The position numbers and the translations under genes were made by a program. The notes under the pieces were generated by a model. The model did not search any database. It had not been told where the DNA came from and worked only from the letters and a program-made list of their open reading frames with translations. From assembly GCA_930367205.1 (NCBI GenBank), contig OV884014.1, positions 108,848,138-108,912,137 of the forward strand: a DNA stretch of 64,000 bases, read 5' to 3'. Positions 42,647 through 51,687 of the stretch are shown here, in pieces (positions within the stretch are counted from its first letter, which is position 1; every line of letters starts with the position of its first letter). Source of the stretch: Acanthosoma haemorrhoidale (lineage: Eukaryota > Arthropoda > Insecta > Hemiptera > Acanthosomatidae).

Positions 42647-43764
42647 TTTTTTGATTCATTATATATTTCTACATCTAGGATAGAATTGTTATTTACTTTT
42701 TTTGGTGTAGTGTTCTTTTCTCTACTTTCTTCATGTTTTTGGAACCAGCATTTATCTTTTGGGTGGTATCTCACACCTTTACCTAAATCTCCACACGTTT
42801 TACAAGGTATCTTTACTTCATATTTCTTTTGAGAATCTAATGTAGGTTTTTTTTGAAAATTTCTTTTATTTACTAAACATTCAAGTTGTCTCAATTCATT
42901 AAATAAGTCTGTAGTTTCTTTTAATTTTTCCTTGTTTATTCTATTCAATATAAATTCTGGTAACCCTACTGCTATTAATGCTATAAGTGACTTTATATCC
43001 ATATCTTTGTTAAAATCTATCAAAAGTTTCTCTTTCCTCAAAGCATAATCCGTTAACGAACCTTCTCGATATTTAAATGATAGTGCATAGGTTATATTAT
43101 TCCATCCATTATCTGTGAAACATTTTAAGAATCTTGTTTTCCATTCAGACCAACCAGTATTTATTGTTAGTCTTATGAGTGTGGAAGAGTGCCAGTCTAA
43201 ACTTGGTTTATCAAAAAATAGTTTCATTAGTTCAATTTTTTCCTCACTTTTATCTATTTGAAATCTAGAACACTCTTTTTCAAAGCTTTCTATCCACTGT
43301 TTAGCATTAGTATTTTTGCTTGAAAATGTTTCTATGAGAAGTTTTTCTGATATTTTTTTTAAGTCTTTCTCGTTATCTTTCTTCTGTGTTGTTTCTATCA
43401 GTTTCTCTAGTATTTCCTTTAGACTATGATCTTGTGTTTTGTTTGTACTTTCCTCATTTATTTCCTCTAAATATTGATCTTTAAATTGCAGATTTCCATC
43501 TTCATCTATGTATGTGCCCTCTAATTCTTTTGTCATTGTAATCCACACTCTTCTTATCTGATTTCTTCTGTTTAATGAATTAACTAACTTTGTGTACTTA
43601 CTTGTCTTTTTCAACTCCACATGATCTTCCATATATTTGAATTCTTCTGGCAATATATATCTTCTTCCATCTCCTGTACCAATTGAGGTGATGGCAATTG
43701 CATTGGCTTTACTGTCTTTTGGTGAAGTCACTACCGTAAATTCAAAGTGCAGTTTTGACATCAT
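42640..43764 (-). CDS. gag: Ty3/gypsy Gag protein
   Basis: Structural protein that assembles the virus-like particle. I start it at the ATG at 43764 (a second ATG follows at 43761), the first after the 5' LTR. The frame is also open a little upstream without ATG. The central part has the retrotransposon capsid-like helical pattern (AKQWIESFEKECSRF at ~150-165, KLFFDKPSLDWHSS, REGSLTDYALRKEKLL). Near the C-terminus is a Cys/His cluster C-x2-C-x9-H-x4-C (CKTCGDLGKGVRYHPKDKC), wider than the usual CCHC knuckle. It ends ...KNE at 42642-42640. The leader between LTR and ATG is only about 16 nt. It overlaps the pol frame by a short stretch. Confidence 0.9.
   Translation of the reverse strand: MMSKLHFEFTVVTSPKDSKANAIAITSIGTGDGRRYILPEEFKYMEDHVELKKTSKYTKLVNSLNRRNQIRRVWITMTKELEGTYIDEDGNLQFKDQYLEEINEESTNKTQDHSLKEILEKLIETTQKKDNEKDLKKISEKLLIETFSSKNTNAKQWIESFEKECSRFQIDKSEEKIELMKLFFDKPSLDWHSSTLIRLTINTGWSEWKTRFLKCFTDNGWNNITYALSFKYREGSLTDYALRKEKLLIDFNKDMDIKSLIALIAVGLPEFILNRINKEKLKETTDLFNELRQLECLVNKRNFQKKPTLDSQKKYEVKIPCKTCGDLGKGVRYHPKDKCWFQKHEESREKNTTPKKVNNNSILDVEIYNESKNE
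42646..42652 (-). promoter_or_regulatory. -1 ribosomal frameshift heptamer A AAA AAC
   Basis: In the gag frame the codons read tcA AAA AAC GAG TAA, which is a textbook X XXY YYZ slippery site two codons before the gag stop. Slipping back by one nucleotide enters the pol frame, which is open from 42655 through the protease. This explains how pol, which lacks an ATG, is translated. Downstream sequence is AU-rich and I saw no obvious strong stem as stimulator. Confidence 0.85.
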
Positions 43765-43769
43765 AAACA

Positions 43770-43780
43770 AATTGTTGTTT
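43770..43780 (-). promoter_or_regulatory. Putative self-priming primer-binding site (11 nt)
   Basis: The 11 nt following the 5' LTR read AAACAACAATT in element sense. This is the exact reverse complement of AATTGTTGTTT inside the LTR (element-sense positions 43923 down to 43913). No TGG-starting tRNA-type site is present in the first ~60 nt. The pattern equals that of the Tf1 retrotransposon, whose mRNA 5' end (11 nt) folds back to prime. It predicts transcription start at about 43923 and an R+U5 of about 143 nt. Confidence 0.65.
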
Positions 43781-44093
43781 TATAAGGGTTGCTAGGTCTT
43801 CTTATTATAACAATAAGTAATCTGTTTCTCTGTAAAACAAAAGTTTATTTAATTGATAATTAGTTTACAACTATTACAAATAAAATATTAATTCATACCT
43901 GTAAAACAAAAGAAACAACAATTACAGTTTATTGTTATGACTGTTTGCACTTTACTTAATTGTTTACACTGGAAAGCCTTTTAAAAACCTCCTGGTCATA
44001 TGTCGCTAGCTCCACCTAGTGGTAGCCAACTGAAGCACGCGCGTGATAACAAAGCGCTGCTAATTCAATTGAAGAAAGCTTACTTTCTTTACA
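43781..44093 (-). repeat. 5' LTR of the Ty3/gypsy element (313 bp)
   Basis: Identical to 39277-39589. It contains the predicted transcript start AATTGTTGTTT (43923-43913), with AATTAAATAAAC (a poly(A) signal) downstream in the presumed R region. Followed on the plus strand by target duplication TACA at 44094-44097. Confidence 0.93.
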
Positions 44094-44164
44094 TACATAT
44101 GACATAAAAGCTTCTTGCAGCTATAAAAATAATATACAACTAGATATATTTATTTATAATGAAT

Positions 44165-44470
44165 AAAGCGTTCCCACCAAACTTGCTAGTCTGGATGGTG
44201 CGTTTTTGGAACAGGAGGGTTTCGAAACTTCCTAAGGATGAAGCTGGTGGATATTAGGAGATAGAGAATTCCAGAGAGTAGTAGAGCGATTGAGGAAGGA
44301 ACGATCGAATGCTGCAGCTTTGTAGGCAAGAGTGTAAAGGTGAGCGAGACGGGATCTTGTGTTCCGGGAGTGGAATGAGGATTTGAACTGTAGAATATTT
44401 ACATGTCTCCTTCTATGAAGAGCACCATAACTTGGAGTAGAAGTTGGAGACATGAAGCTTTTTTGCAACC
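44165..44470 (-). pseudogene. LINE reverse transcriptase C-terminal remnant (other family)
   Basis: The minus-strand frame 44232-44468 reads RRRHVNILQFKSSF, RNTRSRLAHLYTLAYKAAAF, RSFLNRSTTLWNSLSPNI. The ...F..SF..R...LWN.LP..I ending is typical of the C-terminus of CR1/L2/Jockey-type LINE polyproteins. It differs from families A-C. About 75 residues plus a short 3' flank survive; upstream parts are lost. It sits only ~140 bp from the Ty3/gypsy LTR. Confidence 0.7.
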
Positions 44471-44519
44471 TTGACTACTTGGAAACTATGGTGGTATTTA
44501 GTAAATTTATTTTTGATGA

Positions 44520-46787
44520 ATTTTTCTTTCGCTTCTCTCTAGTAGGTCTTGATGAAATTGTTTATAACTGACAAATCTTCGAAGTATTTTAATATTTGAG
44601 CTACAGGCTAAAAAGGCTTAGTACAAAGTACTTTGGAGTTTAAGGAAACCGATCAAAAGAGTGCTTCCTTAACGACAGTGCGTAAGAGGGTTTTTATAGG
44701 GGGCCATCCTCGTGATATGGCAACATTAATATTTACGCTACCTATCAACTGTATACTTGACACTCAATCAGTGTGTGAGTTTATTGCCTCCTTAAGTTAG
44801 TAAGCATTTCATCCAGGTTTGGATTTTAGAAAGATCTATTGTCTTCGCTAGCAAGACGAAGACTTGTGTTGGAAGACAAAGAGTTAAAAGCTAAGTGATT
44901 CAGGAGCTGGCCAAACCCCGATAATATTTCTCCGTTTTTAACGAACCTAATGCACTTAGCAGACTCTTCGTTAGCTTCTGGCGTCCGTAATTGGAACGAC
45001 CTACTCCTGTTGTTGTCCTTGTTCCAATTATTGCCAGGTAGAACTTATGCTAACTGGAAATCGCTGCAATGGTAGGAGGCTCTTCTCAGATTATTTATCA
45101 TTTATGTAAACTAATCAGCAATTACTGACTTTTCAATGTCTTCACATCGGATTGTAACGTTGATCAACAGATACTTTACTAAAACAGTCAGGGTGATCCG
45201 GTCATGCAAATGAACATCCCTGTGGAATAAATCGTAGAAACTTAACTGAACCAAGGTTCTACGAATGCTGAACAGAAATTTTAATCATTCTCAATCGACT
45301 GAGTCCCCAATTAGTTCCATGGACTAATAAAAGTAATTTAAGTGGCAGAAATGTAATTTATTAACGAATAACGAAGTGCAGACTAAAAAGAAACCACCAT
45401 AAGAAATATACAAAAATAAAAAAATTATATAAGCTAATACAGTTCATTAATTAATCAGAAATAAACAGTAGTTTAAATAACAAGGAAACCAATCCCTACC
45501 AGGGCTTTAGCATCTAATACACCACGCCATTGCACTGATTGTAAAAGTTACAAACGAGTTTTGTTTTTTAAATATAATCAACAACTTTATTATGATAAAA
45601 TTACATTGATTGTTTGACCTCAACTATGAAAGGTTTTGTTAACGAGTTTTCAAAGACATAAAATTACTTTTATGTTGACATGAAAAGATTATCATAGTTA
45701 CAGAACGACTAGGAGAACAGTTGTACAAATATTTCAGCGACCACTCAACTTCCGGTTTGAGTTTGATCATTTTTATCCCTCATAAGGTCAATTTTATATG
45801 AGATTAAGTTTTTTTTTTTTGTCGAAAGCCATGGCCGTACTTACAAACGATCTTTACCAGTATTCTACTGTAAGTGTTCGCTTTAAAAAAGTGGAAGAAT
45901 TCCTAATGAGTTTTTGCCGGGTCTAAGCATTCTATTGCCATCTAATAGATTTTGAAGTCGATCCTGTAGATTGAGCTGTTAAATTTTGAATGTCTCACTG
46001 GCATGCAAAGGATAGCCATACATTTAGGCCAACAGTGACAACATTTTTCCCAAGCGTTGAGCATACGTGGCCGGGGTCTTGACCCCTCAAGGATGATATT
46101 GGAAGAGCGGGAAGAGGGTCCAATGAATAAATGATGGGTTTTGGCAAGTATGATGGGAGGCCAGATATTGGAAATTGGTCTGCCGGTGACCGGAGGGGGG
46201 GGGGGGCGCAAAGCTGTGGCTTGGAAGAAACAATTATCGTCGTACTTTTCCTCGAGGAAGTCCCCGAGAGTACGCCACCACCGCAATACGAACACTTGCG
46301 CAGGTAGTGTGTTCTATTCTCGGCTTTAAAGTGACCACCCGAATCCAATACTACTGGCGCAAGGATGTTGTTTAAATAGATTGCTGTTTTCTTATGAGGT
46401 ACTGTAATGATAGAATTGTATTATATACGCAAGATAACAATCATTTGTTTATCTAATTTTTTTTTAAATACGACCTATTTGCTTTTATCTGTACAATGAT
46501 AAAGGATAATCTAAAAATATTTTTACAAATTGTGCGTAATATCCTTCTGCATGAATATGTTTTCATTCAATGTCCTAACGTTATGGACTGGATCATTTCA
46601 TTATTAAGCACCCCATGCTCTTTGAAACATGTTTAAGTAATTTAGTAAGACTTTAAAATGAATACGAATAATGGTACTAGGATATAAATTGATGATGAAA
46701 TTAGTATATAAGTTGTTTTTTTTGGTGGGATCGGACAATACTTATTCTCTTAGCAACAAGCGATATTTTTAAATGTGTACCATCTAT
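44520..46787. other. Intergenic; 25-bp LINE C tail remnant at 45581-45605
   Basis: No gene recognised. ACAACTTTATTATGATAAAA plus TTACA (45581-45605) exactly matches the 3' terminus of LINE C copy C2 (16849-16873, minus sense), apparently an extremely truncated insertion. A G-run of 12 at about 46195-46206. Confidence 0.5.
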
Positions 46788-47357
46788 AGTTAAATAATCT
46801 TTGTAGAGTAGAGTCTTTTAAAAGAAAAGAAAGAAAAGCTTTATTATGAAGTGCAAGCAAAACACTGGTATGTACAAATATTAAGAGTTACGTTACTACA
46901 TACTGGGCGGAAGGTCTAGGCACAAGTGTGGTCTAGTTTTGTTTTTTTTAGTTTTTTCCCCCCCCAAAACCCCTTTATTCATTGTACATTATGTGAAGAA
47001 AATGAACAATATCAGCGAAGAAATATTTACAATTTTCTTCTCGTACTCCATACGCAAATGCATTCGAAGCAGGGTAGAATTACAATTACAATTCTTTGTG
47101 AAGTTAAAAGGTCAAATACATATACACAATACTAGGTGATGGGGCTCAACTTCGGAGTGGAGTCTGGGACTAAACCTGAGACATATATGTATAAGAAAAG
47201 GATAAGATTCTGGGAAGTAAGGAGGGATGCGGTCGCTTACTTATAAATAACAGGAACCATCAGTGACTCCCATCAAGTCACCAGGCAGGTGTACAGTTCC
47301 TTTCTACTTTTAGCATTATATATAATATTAGCATTATATATAATATTAGCATTATAA
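46788..47357 (-). mobile_element. Repeat D copy D5, split by an insertion
   Basis: Minus-strand copy of family D. AGTTAAATAATCTTTG is at 46788-46803, and the body runs to GGTCTAGGCACAAGTGTGGTCT (46934). A ~220-bp unrelated insertion follows, then the body resumes (GGGACTAAACCTGAGACATATATG). It ends in three TTAGCATTATA-type tail units (47317-47357). Confidence 0.75.
46935..47154. mobile_element. ~220-bp insertion inside repeat D5
   Basis: This sequence is absent from the other D copies. It is bounded by AAGTGTGGTCT (46924-46934) and GAGTGGAGTCT (47155-47165), an 8 of 11 match compatible with an old target duplication. The left end is T/C-rich (TTTTTTTTAGTTTTTTCCCCC), which on the minus strand would be a purine-rich tail after AATAAAGGGGTTTTGGGG. 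Likely a short retroposon on the minus strand. Family unknown. Confidence 0.5.
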
Positions 47358-50300
47358 AACTTGGTGTGGTTTATTGACTCTGTGCTCTTTGTTAAGTTTG
47401 AAGAGTTTGTACTAAGCCATACAAATTTAAAACAATCATGTTAAACTTGTGCAATACTAACTGTTCAATCGTGTGTATTAAAAAAAAAAAAAAACACTAA
47501 ATGAAAGAATATGAACACAGAACGGGTATATAGAATCCACCTTTTTCAGGAGCCGAGGGTGGAACAATAATTTTTTCTTCTTCCCCCCCCCCAGGTCTGT
47601 AAAAGGAAAAATGACCGGCCCACCCTCTACAGCCCTCTTACATAAATCTGGGAGGTGCTCCCGGGTGAACACTCAATTATCTCGCGGGGCAGCCAAGAGG
47701 AGAAGACCGGGTTATTTTTGCTATCGCTAATAGCCAATATATTACTGTGGAAGTGCCCTTTGCAATATCTCCCAGAAGGGTTCCCTTAATCAATTCAAAT
47801 GGTTACAAAAGCTGCCTTTACTAATAAAGCACGGGTCCGCCGGTTCCACGGGTTGGGGGAATAGGGGGGCCAAATGGAACCGTTACCCCCATTCGTTCCA
47901 TGTTTTTTTCGCACCTTTACCTTTGCAATAATAAAGGATAAAATGTGAGGAAACTACCCTAGTTGGCTTCATCAACTCCTAATATTTCAAATTAACTCCC
48001 TGAGTTATATGACACAATAGTTTGTTTTTTTTCAATTAGTCTGCAAGTGAGTGAGGAGTCATGACTATCCGGCTACACATCATGTACACTACTGTTTACC
48101 AAGGTATGTACAGAGTATGTACAGCACATATTGAATGAATTCTTATTGACGCTCACATTTTCACTTGATCAGCTGAACAAACACTGATACGTGATATTAG
48201 CTTTTTCACATTTTAACAGAAAGTTTCTGCCTTTCACAATTGGTACCAAATTACCATGGCATAAGGAAAGGTTTTAAGAATATGTAACGTAGAGGTTATA
48301 AGGACCAGGTCATCAAGACAGCTATACATATACCTAAACCTACCTAAGGTTATTAATATTTACTTCAATTGAAATAGTTATCCAGGCTCCACAACATTCC
48401 ATCTAAGTTAGTACAAGCCCTATAGTAGAAATTTAGTTTTAATTAATACTCCAAGTATCCATGTAATTTTTTGTGCTTAAGTGAGTGTATGTACACGTAA
48501 GTCAAGTAAGTACTGAGTTGCTATCATGTGATTGTGAGTCCTGAGATCAAACATATCTTATTACATGTTTTGGTTTTCCATTAATTGTAATTTTTCAATT
48601 ACAAAAGCTATTTACACTAAAAAGCTGACTCATCTGTATTCGAAATTTCCAAATTTTACTACAGTACATACGTACGTAGTCTTATTTGTAAGTGTAAAAA
48701 GTTGTTTGAGTTTTTTTGAAAAACACGATCACATCGAACGAACCAGTTTTGTGACCCACCTCGTCATATTCCACTTTTTTAATATTTTAATATTAAGTAA
48801 AATTGATGGTTGCCGTTTTCTTTAGTTGTGCCATTGGTAATGAATCCGAAGTCAGTTTTCTAAATCAAACTGAATAAAATATAATTATGTTTATCACTAT
48901 TGGTGTTTCTGCTAGCTATAGCTTAAAGTTTAAATTAAATACATGTTTTAATTGCGTTCAGTAGTAATATTCATTGTTTACTAAGAATCTCACGAGACTA
49001 TTTTTTTTTCATTTCGTCGTACTTGTACTTGGTGTTCAAACTATTTAGATTGGCATAAAATGTTTGGTAAAATGTCTGTCTCACTCTATTTGTGTTATTC
49101 TCCGGGTTGCTTCAGTGATTTAGCCAACCATAATTTTTTATATTTATTGCATGAATTGTTACTGATGTAATTTGTAAATGATTTATTACAAAAACAAAAA
49201 CTAAATTAAAAACCACCCCTTGAAAGGCCCAAAGAAATATGTCAAAAATTGATATATACATATACCGGTCTTTACTTTATAATCAAAATTAGGATTTTTT
49301 TTCATTAATCTATCACATTTTTAATCGAAAAAAACTTGAAAGTAGACTTTTATTACATTTTTTTGTTTGTTTGATAGTATATAAATGATTTAATTTTACT
49401 TGGGACATAGTGAGCTAATGATTTTACGGACATTATATAAGTGTTTTTTATCTTATTTACGTACGTGGTTCTAAAATAATAAGTGAAACTTCAGTCAGAG
49501 TAATATAGATTGTAAGGAACTATTTGTAACCGTTATATGTTCGTTACATTTTTGTTAAAACTCAAAGGACAAGAATTTCGTGATAATTACCCATGTATGG
49601 ATTATATTTTATCTTATAATAAAAGTTTCTTTCGCGGACCTTCACTGCATCTAAGCCGTTTATGTATGCTAAAACAGGAAAATAGTATCAGTCAAAAATG
49701 ACAATCGAAGCGAAAACAATTTGTTAGGAAAGTAAGACTTTCTGTTTCTAAGCAGGAAAGGTCCGATCCGAATATCTGTGGTTGGACGTGGGGCAGAGGC
49801 AAGAGGTTTAAGATGCGGACAAGTCAAGTATTTTTTGCCGAAAGCCAACAGAAAACTGGTTCATTCTAGTTAAATAAAGGATAAGTAACTGTGTCCAGGA
49901 AGAATGTCATGCTACAAAATAGTAACAAAAATCCAGAAACATACAATTAAGATACACTTATAGAAAACAAATAAGCAATATGTCAGACGAGAAGCGAAAT
50001 GATCTTCCGGAAAAAGTAATACATGAAAATAACTGGCAGATAAAGGTCATTGTGGAAAATATGGAGCTTAAATATTTTAGTTTTTTTTTGCAGAAAGACA
50101 TAATGAAGAAATATTTTCTCAAATAAACTTTCTCACTAAGCAGTATAAATTAGAAAACTTTGGCTTTTGTTTGGCTACAAAACCTAACGATGACTAATTT
50201 GGCCCAGTTAAGAATTTATGTACAGATGTTCGGGTTTGAAGATCCTGTGATATGACGGAGTACAGACAGATGGAGAAGACATACTTTGCTCCCAATCGGC

Positions 50301-50438
50301 TTTTTCATTTTTTTCTGAACCTTTCAGACACAGATAAATTACAAATTATTATAATATTGGCTAGAGTTAGGGTCTGCAGTGTAAACATTTAATCACGAAT
50401 TAAATTGTAGCTTAGGTATTTAGTGAGACATTCAACGT
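47358..50438. other. Intergenic, 3 kb without recognised features
   Basis: A moderately GC-rich patch at 47520-47900, including C-runs, precedes AT-rich DNA. No ORF above ~86 codons and none with a domain I recognise. Confidence 0.5.
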
Positions 50439-50451
50439 TTATTTGAATTTT

Positions 50452-50873
50452 TCCCTACTCATTTTAGTAATAGAATAAAAAAAGTACGACAAAGGTCTTA
50501 CCGGCTATCGCACTTGCTAACTTCACCCAACCTGTCGCTTCGTCTCAAATTGATGATATATAAATGTGTCCTCCGCCCAGCTCTGCTGTACGGTGCCCCG
50601 CTATTTACCCACTTGACTGATAATACAACCAAATGTCTCCAACACTTCCGGAATGGAATCATGCGAAAAGTGGTCGACATACCTCTTTCGAGGTTGAAGA
50701 ACGCTGACCTGCACCCGTTGCTTGGTGTGCCGTCGGTGGGTGAGTTCATCCGCCGGAGACACATTAAGTTTTTTGACTCGTAGCAGCACCTGACAAATCT
50801 AGTGTTTAACACTATGACCCCACCACCCCTCCCGCATCGATGGCAACAGACTGTCGGGGAAAAATTAGGATAA
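50452..50873 (+). pseudogene. LINE A reverse transcriptase C-terminus, one nonsense mutation
   Basis: The frame includes SHLLTSPNLSLRLKLMIYKC-type sequence, VLRPALLYGAPLFTHLTDN, RRRHIKFFDS and, after an in-frame TAG at 50781-50783 (TTG in copies A2 and A5), QHLTNLVFNTMTPPPLPHRW and a stop TAA at 50871-50873. This is only the thumb/C-terminal part; no catalytic motif is present. The BEL/Pao insertion lies 11 bp past the stop. Confidence 0.85.
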
Positions 50874-50884
50874 GAATTAGTATG

Positions 50885-51492
50885 TGTTTGAAATTTCACC
50901 AGTTGAAATCGCAACCGGCAAACGAGGCGACTGATTCGAGAAACTAATTAGCCTGGGGATAATTAGCTATACGTTTGAGTTTTAAGTGGACTGTAATTAT
51001 TTGAGAGTCTCGTTAGAGAAATGACAATTTCAAATGTAAACACAGTAATGTAAATTCCTACCTGCTGCGATGTGACGACAGCGTGCGAATCTCCCTTCTT
51101 GAACTCCGACAACCTAGAGATCCGGGCCCAAACTCCAGATTTATCGAAGTCCCGATTCATCCAATAGCTGTCTGCGTTCAATCTGAAATGTCGCTTCTCC
51201 AAGACTTCGTAATAGTGAGACGGTGTTAATGAACAAATAAAGCTAATGGCGTTGAGAATACGCTTGAAAAAACAGTGTAAAGTGACAACTGTTGAAGAGA
51301 ACAAAAAAGGACGCTATAAGGCACATGAGGCTACCAGTCGAGTGACAAAAGTGGGGGGAAAAACTCTGATCGAGCCGGCAGGCAGCGCCAGCGTCTGTGA
51401 TTCACTGAAATACCGAATGGTTTCGGGTAATTACTTATTGAATAGCAAATTCAAATTAAAATGAAATTAATTTTACGCAAATGGCGTAAACA
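50885..51492 (-). repeat. 3' LTR of the BEL/Pao element (608 bp)
   Basis: Aligns end to end with 57116-57721. The two are identical except for a cluster of about five substitutions and two single-base indels within 51275-51335. Immediately inside it (51493-51508) the element-sense sequence AATTTGGTGGGCGGTA is G-rich and is the likely plus-strand primer tract. Confidence 0.93.
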
Positions 51493-51687
51493 TACCGCCC
51501 ACCAAATTAGAGCAACTAATTTCCGGGTTAAATGAGAGCTAACACAAATGAAATAGCATGATTTACTTGAGAGTTTATGTACATGATTGAGGAAACAAGG
51601 AATAATGAGAATGGAAACGTTAAAGGGGAAAAGGTAAAGAAAAAGAGAGAAAAAAAAAAATGAATAAATGAATGACAACTGTGAAAC

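Larger units (their letters stand above)
39277..44093 (-). mobile_element. Complete Ty3/gypsy LTR retrotransposon, apparently intact
   Basis: A 4.8-kb element on the minus strand, in the order 5' LTR (43781-44093), 11-nt putative self-primer site, gag, -1 shift, pol (protease, RT, RNase H, integrase), polypurine tract, 3' LTR (39277-39589). Both LTRs are identical by eye over their whole length. Target duplication TACA (39273-39276 and 44094-44097). By chance the flank match extends to TACATA, leaving the inner LTR end uncertain by 1-2 nt. Integrase-before-RT order is not seen, so it is Ty3/gypsy and not copia. There is no envelope gene. Intact frames and identical LTRs indicate a very recent insertion. 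Confidence 0.95.

Noticed and set aside
39277..44093. Envelope gene that would make the Ty3/gypsy element an errantivirus-like retrovirus
   Set aside because: The pol frame ends about 50 bp from the 3' LTR, leaving no space for a third ORF.
50963..51304. 113-codon frame (and its partner at 57194-57433) as a gene
   Set aside because: Both lie inside the BEL/Pao LTRs and are not conserved between the two LTR copies over their full length.
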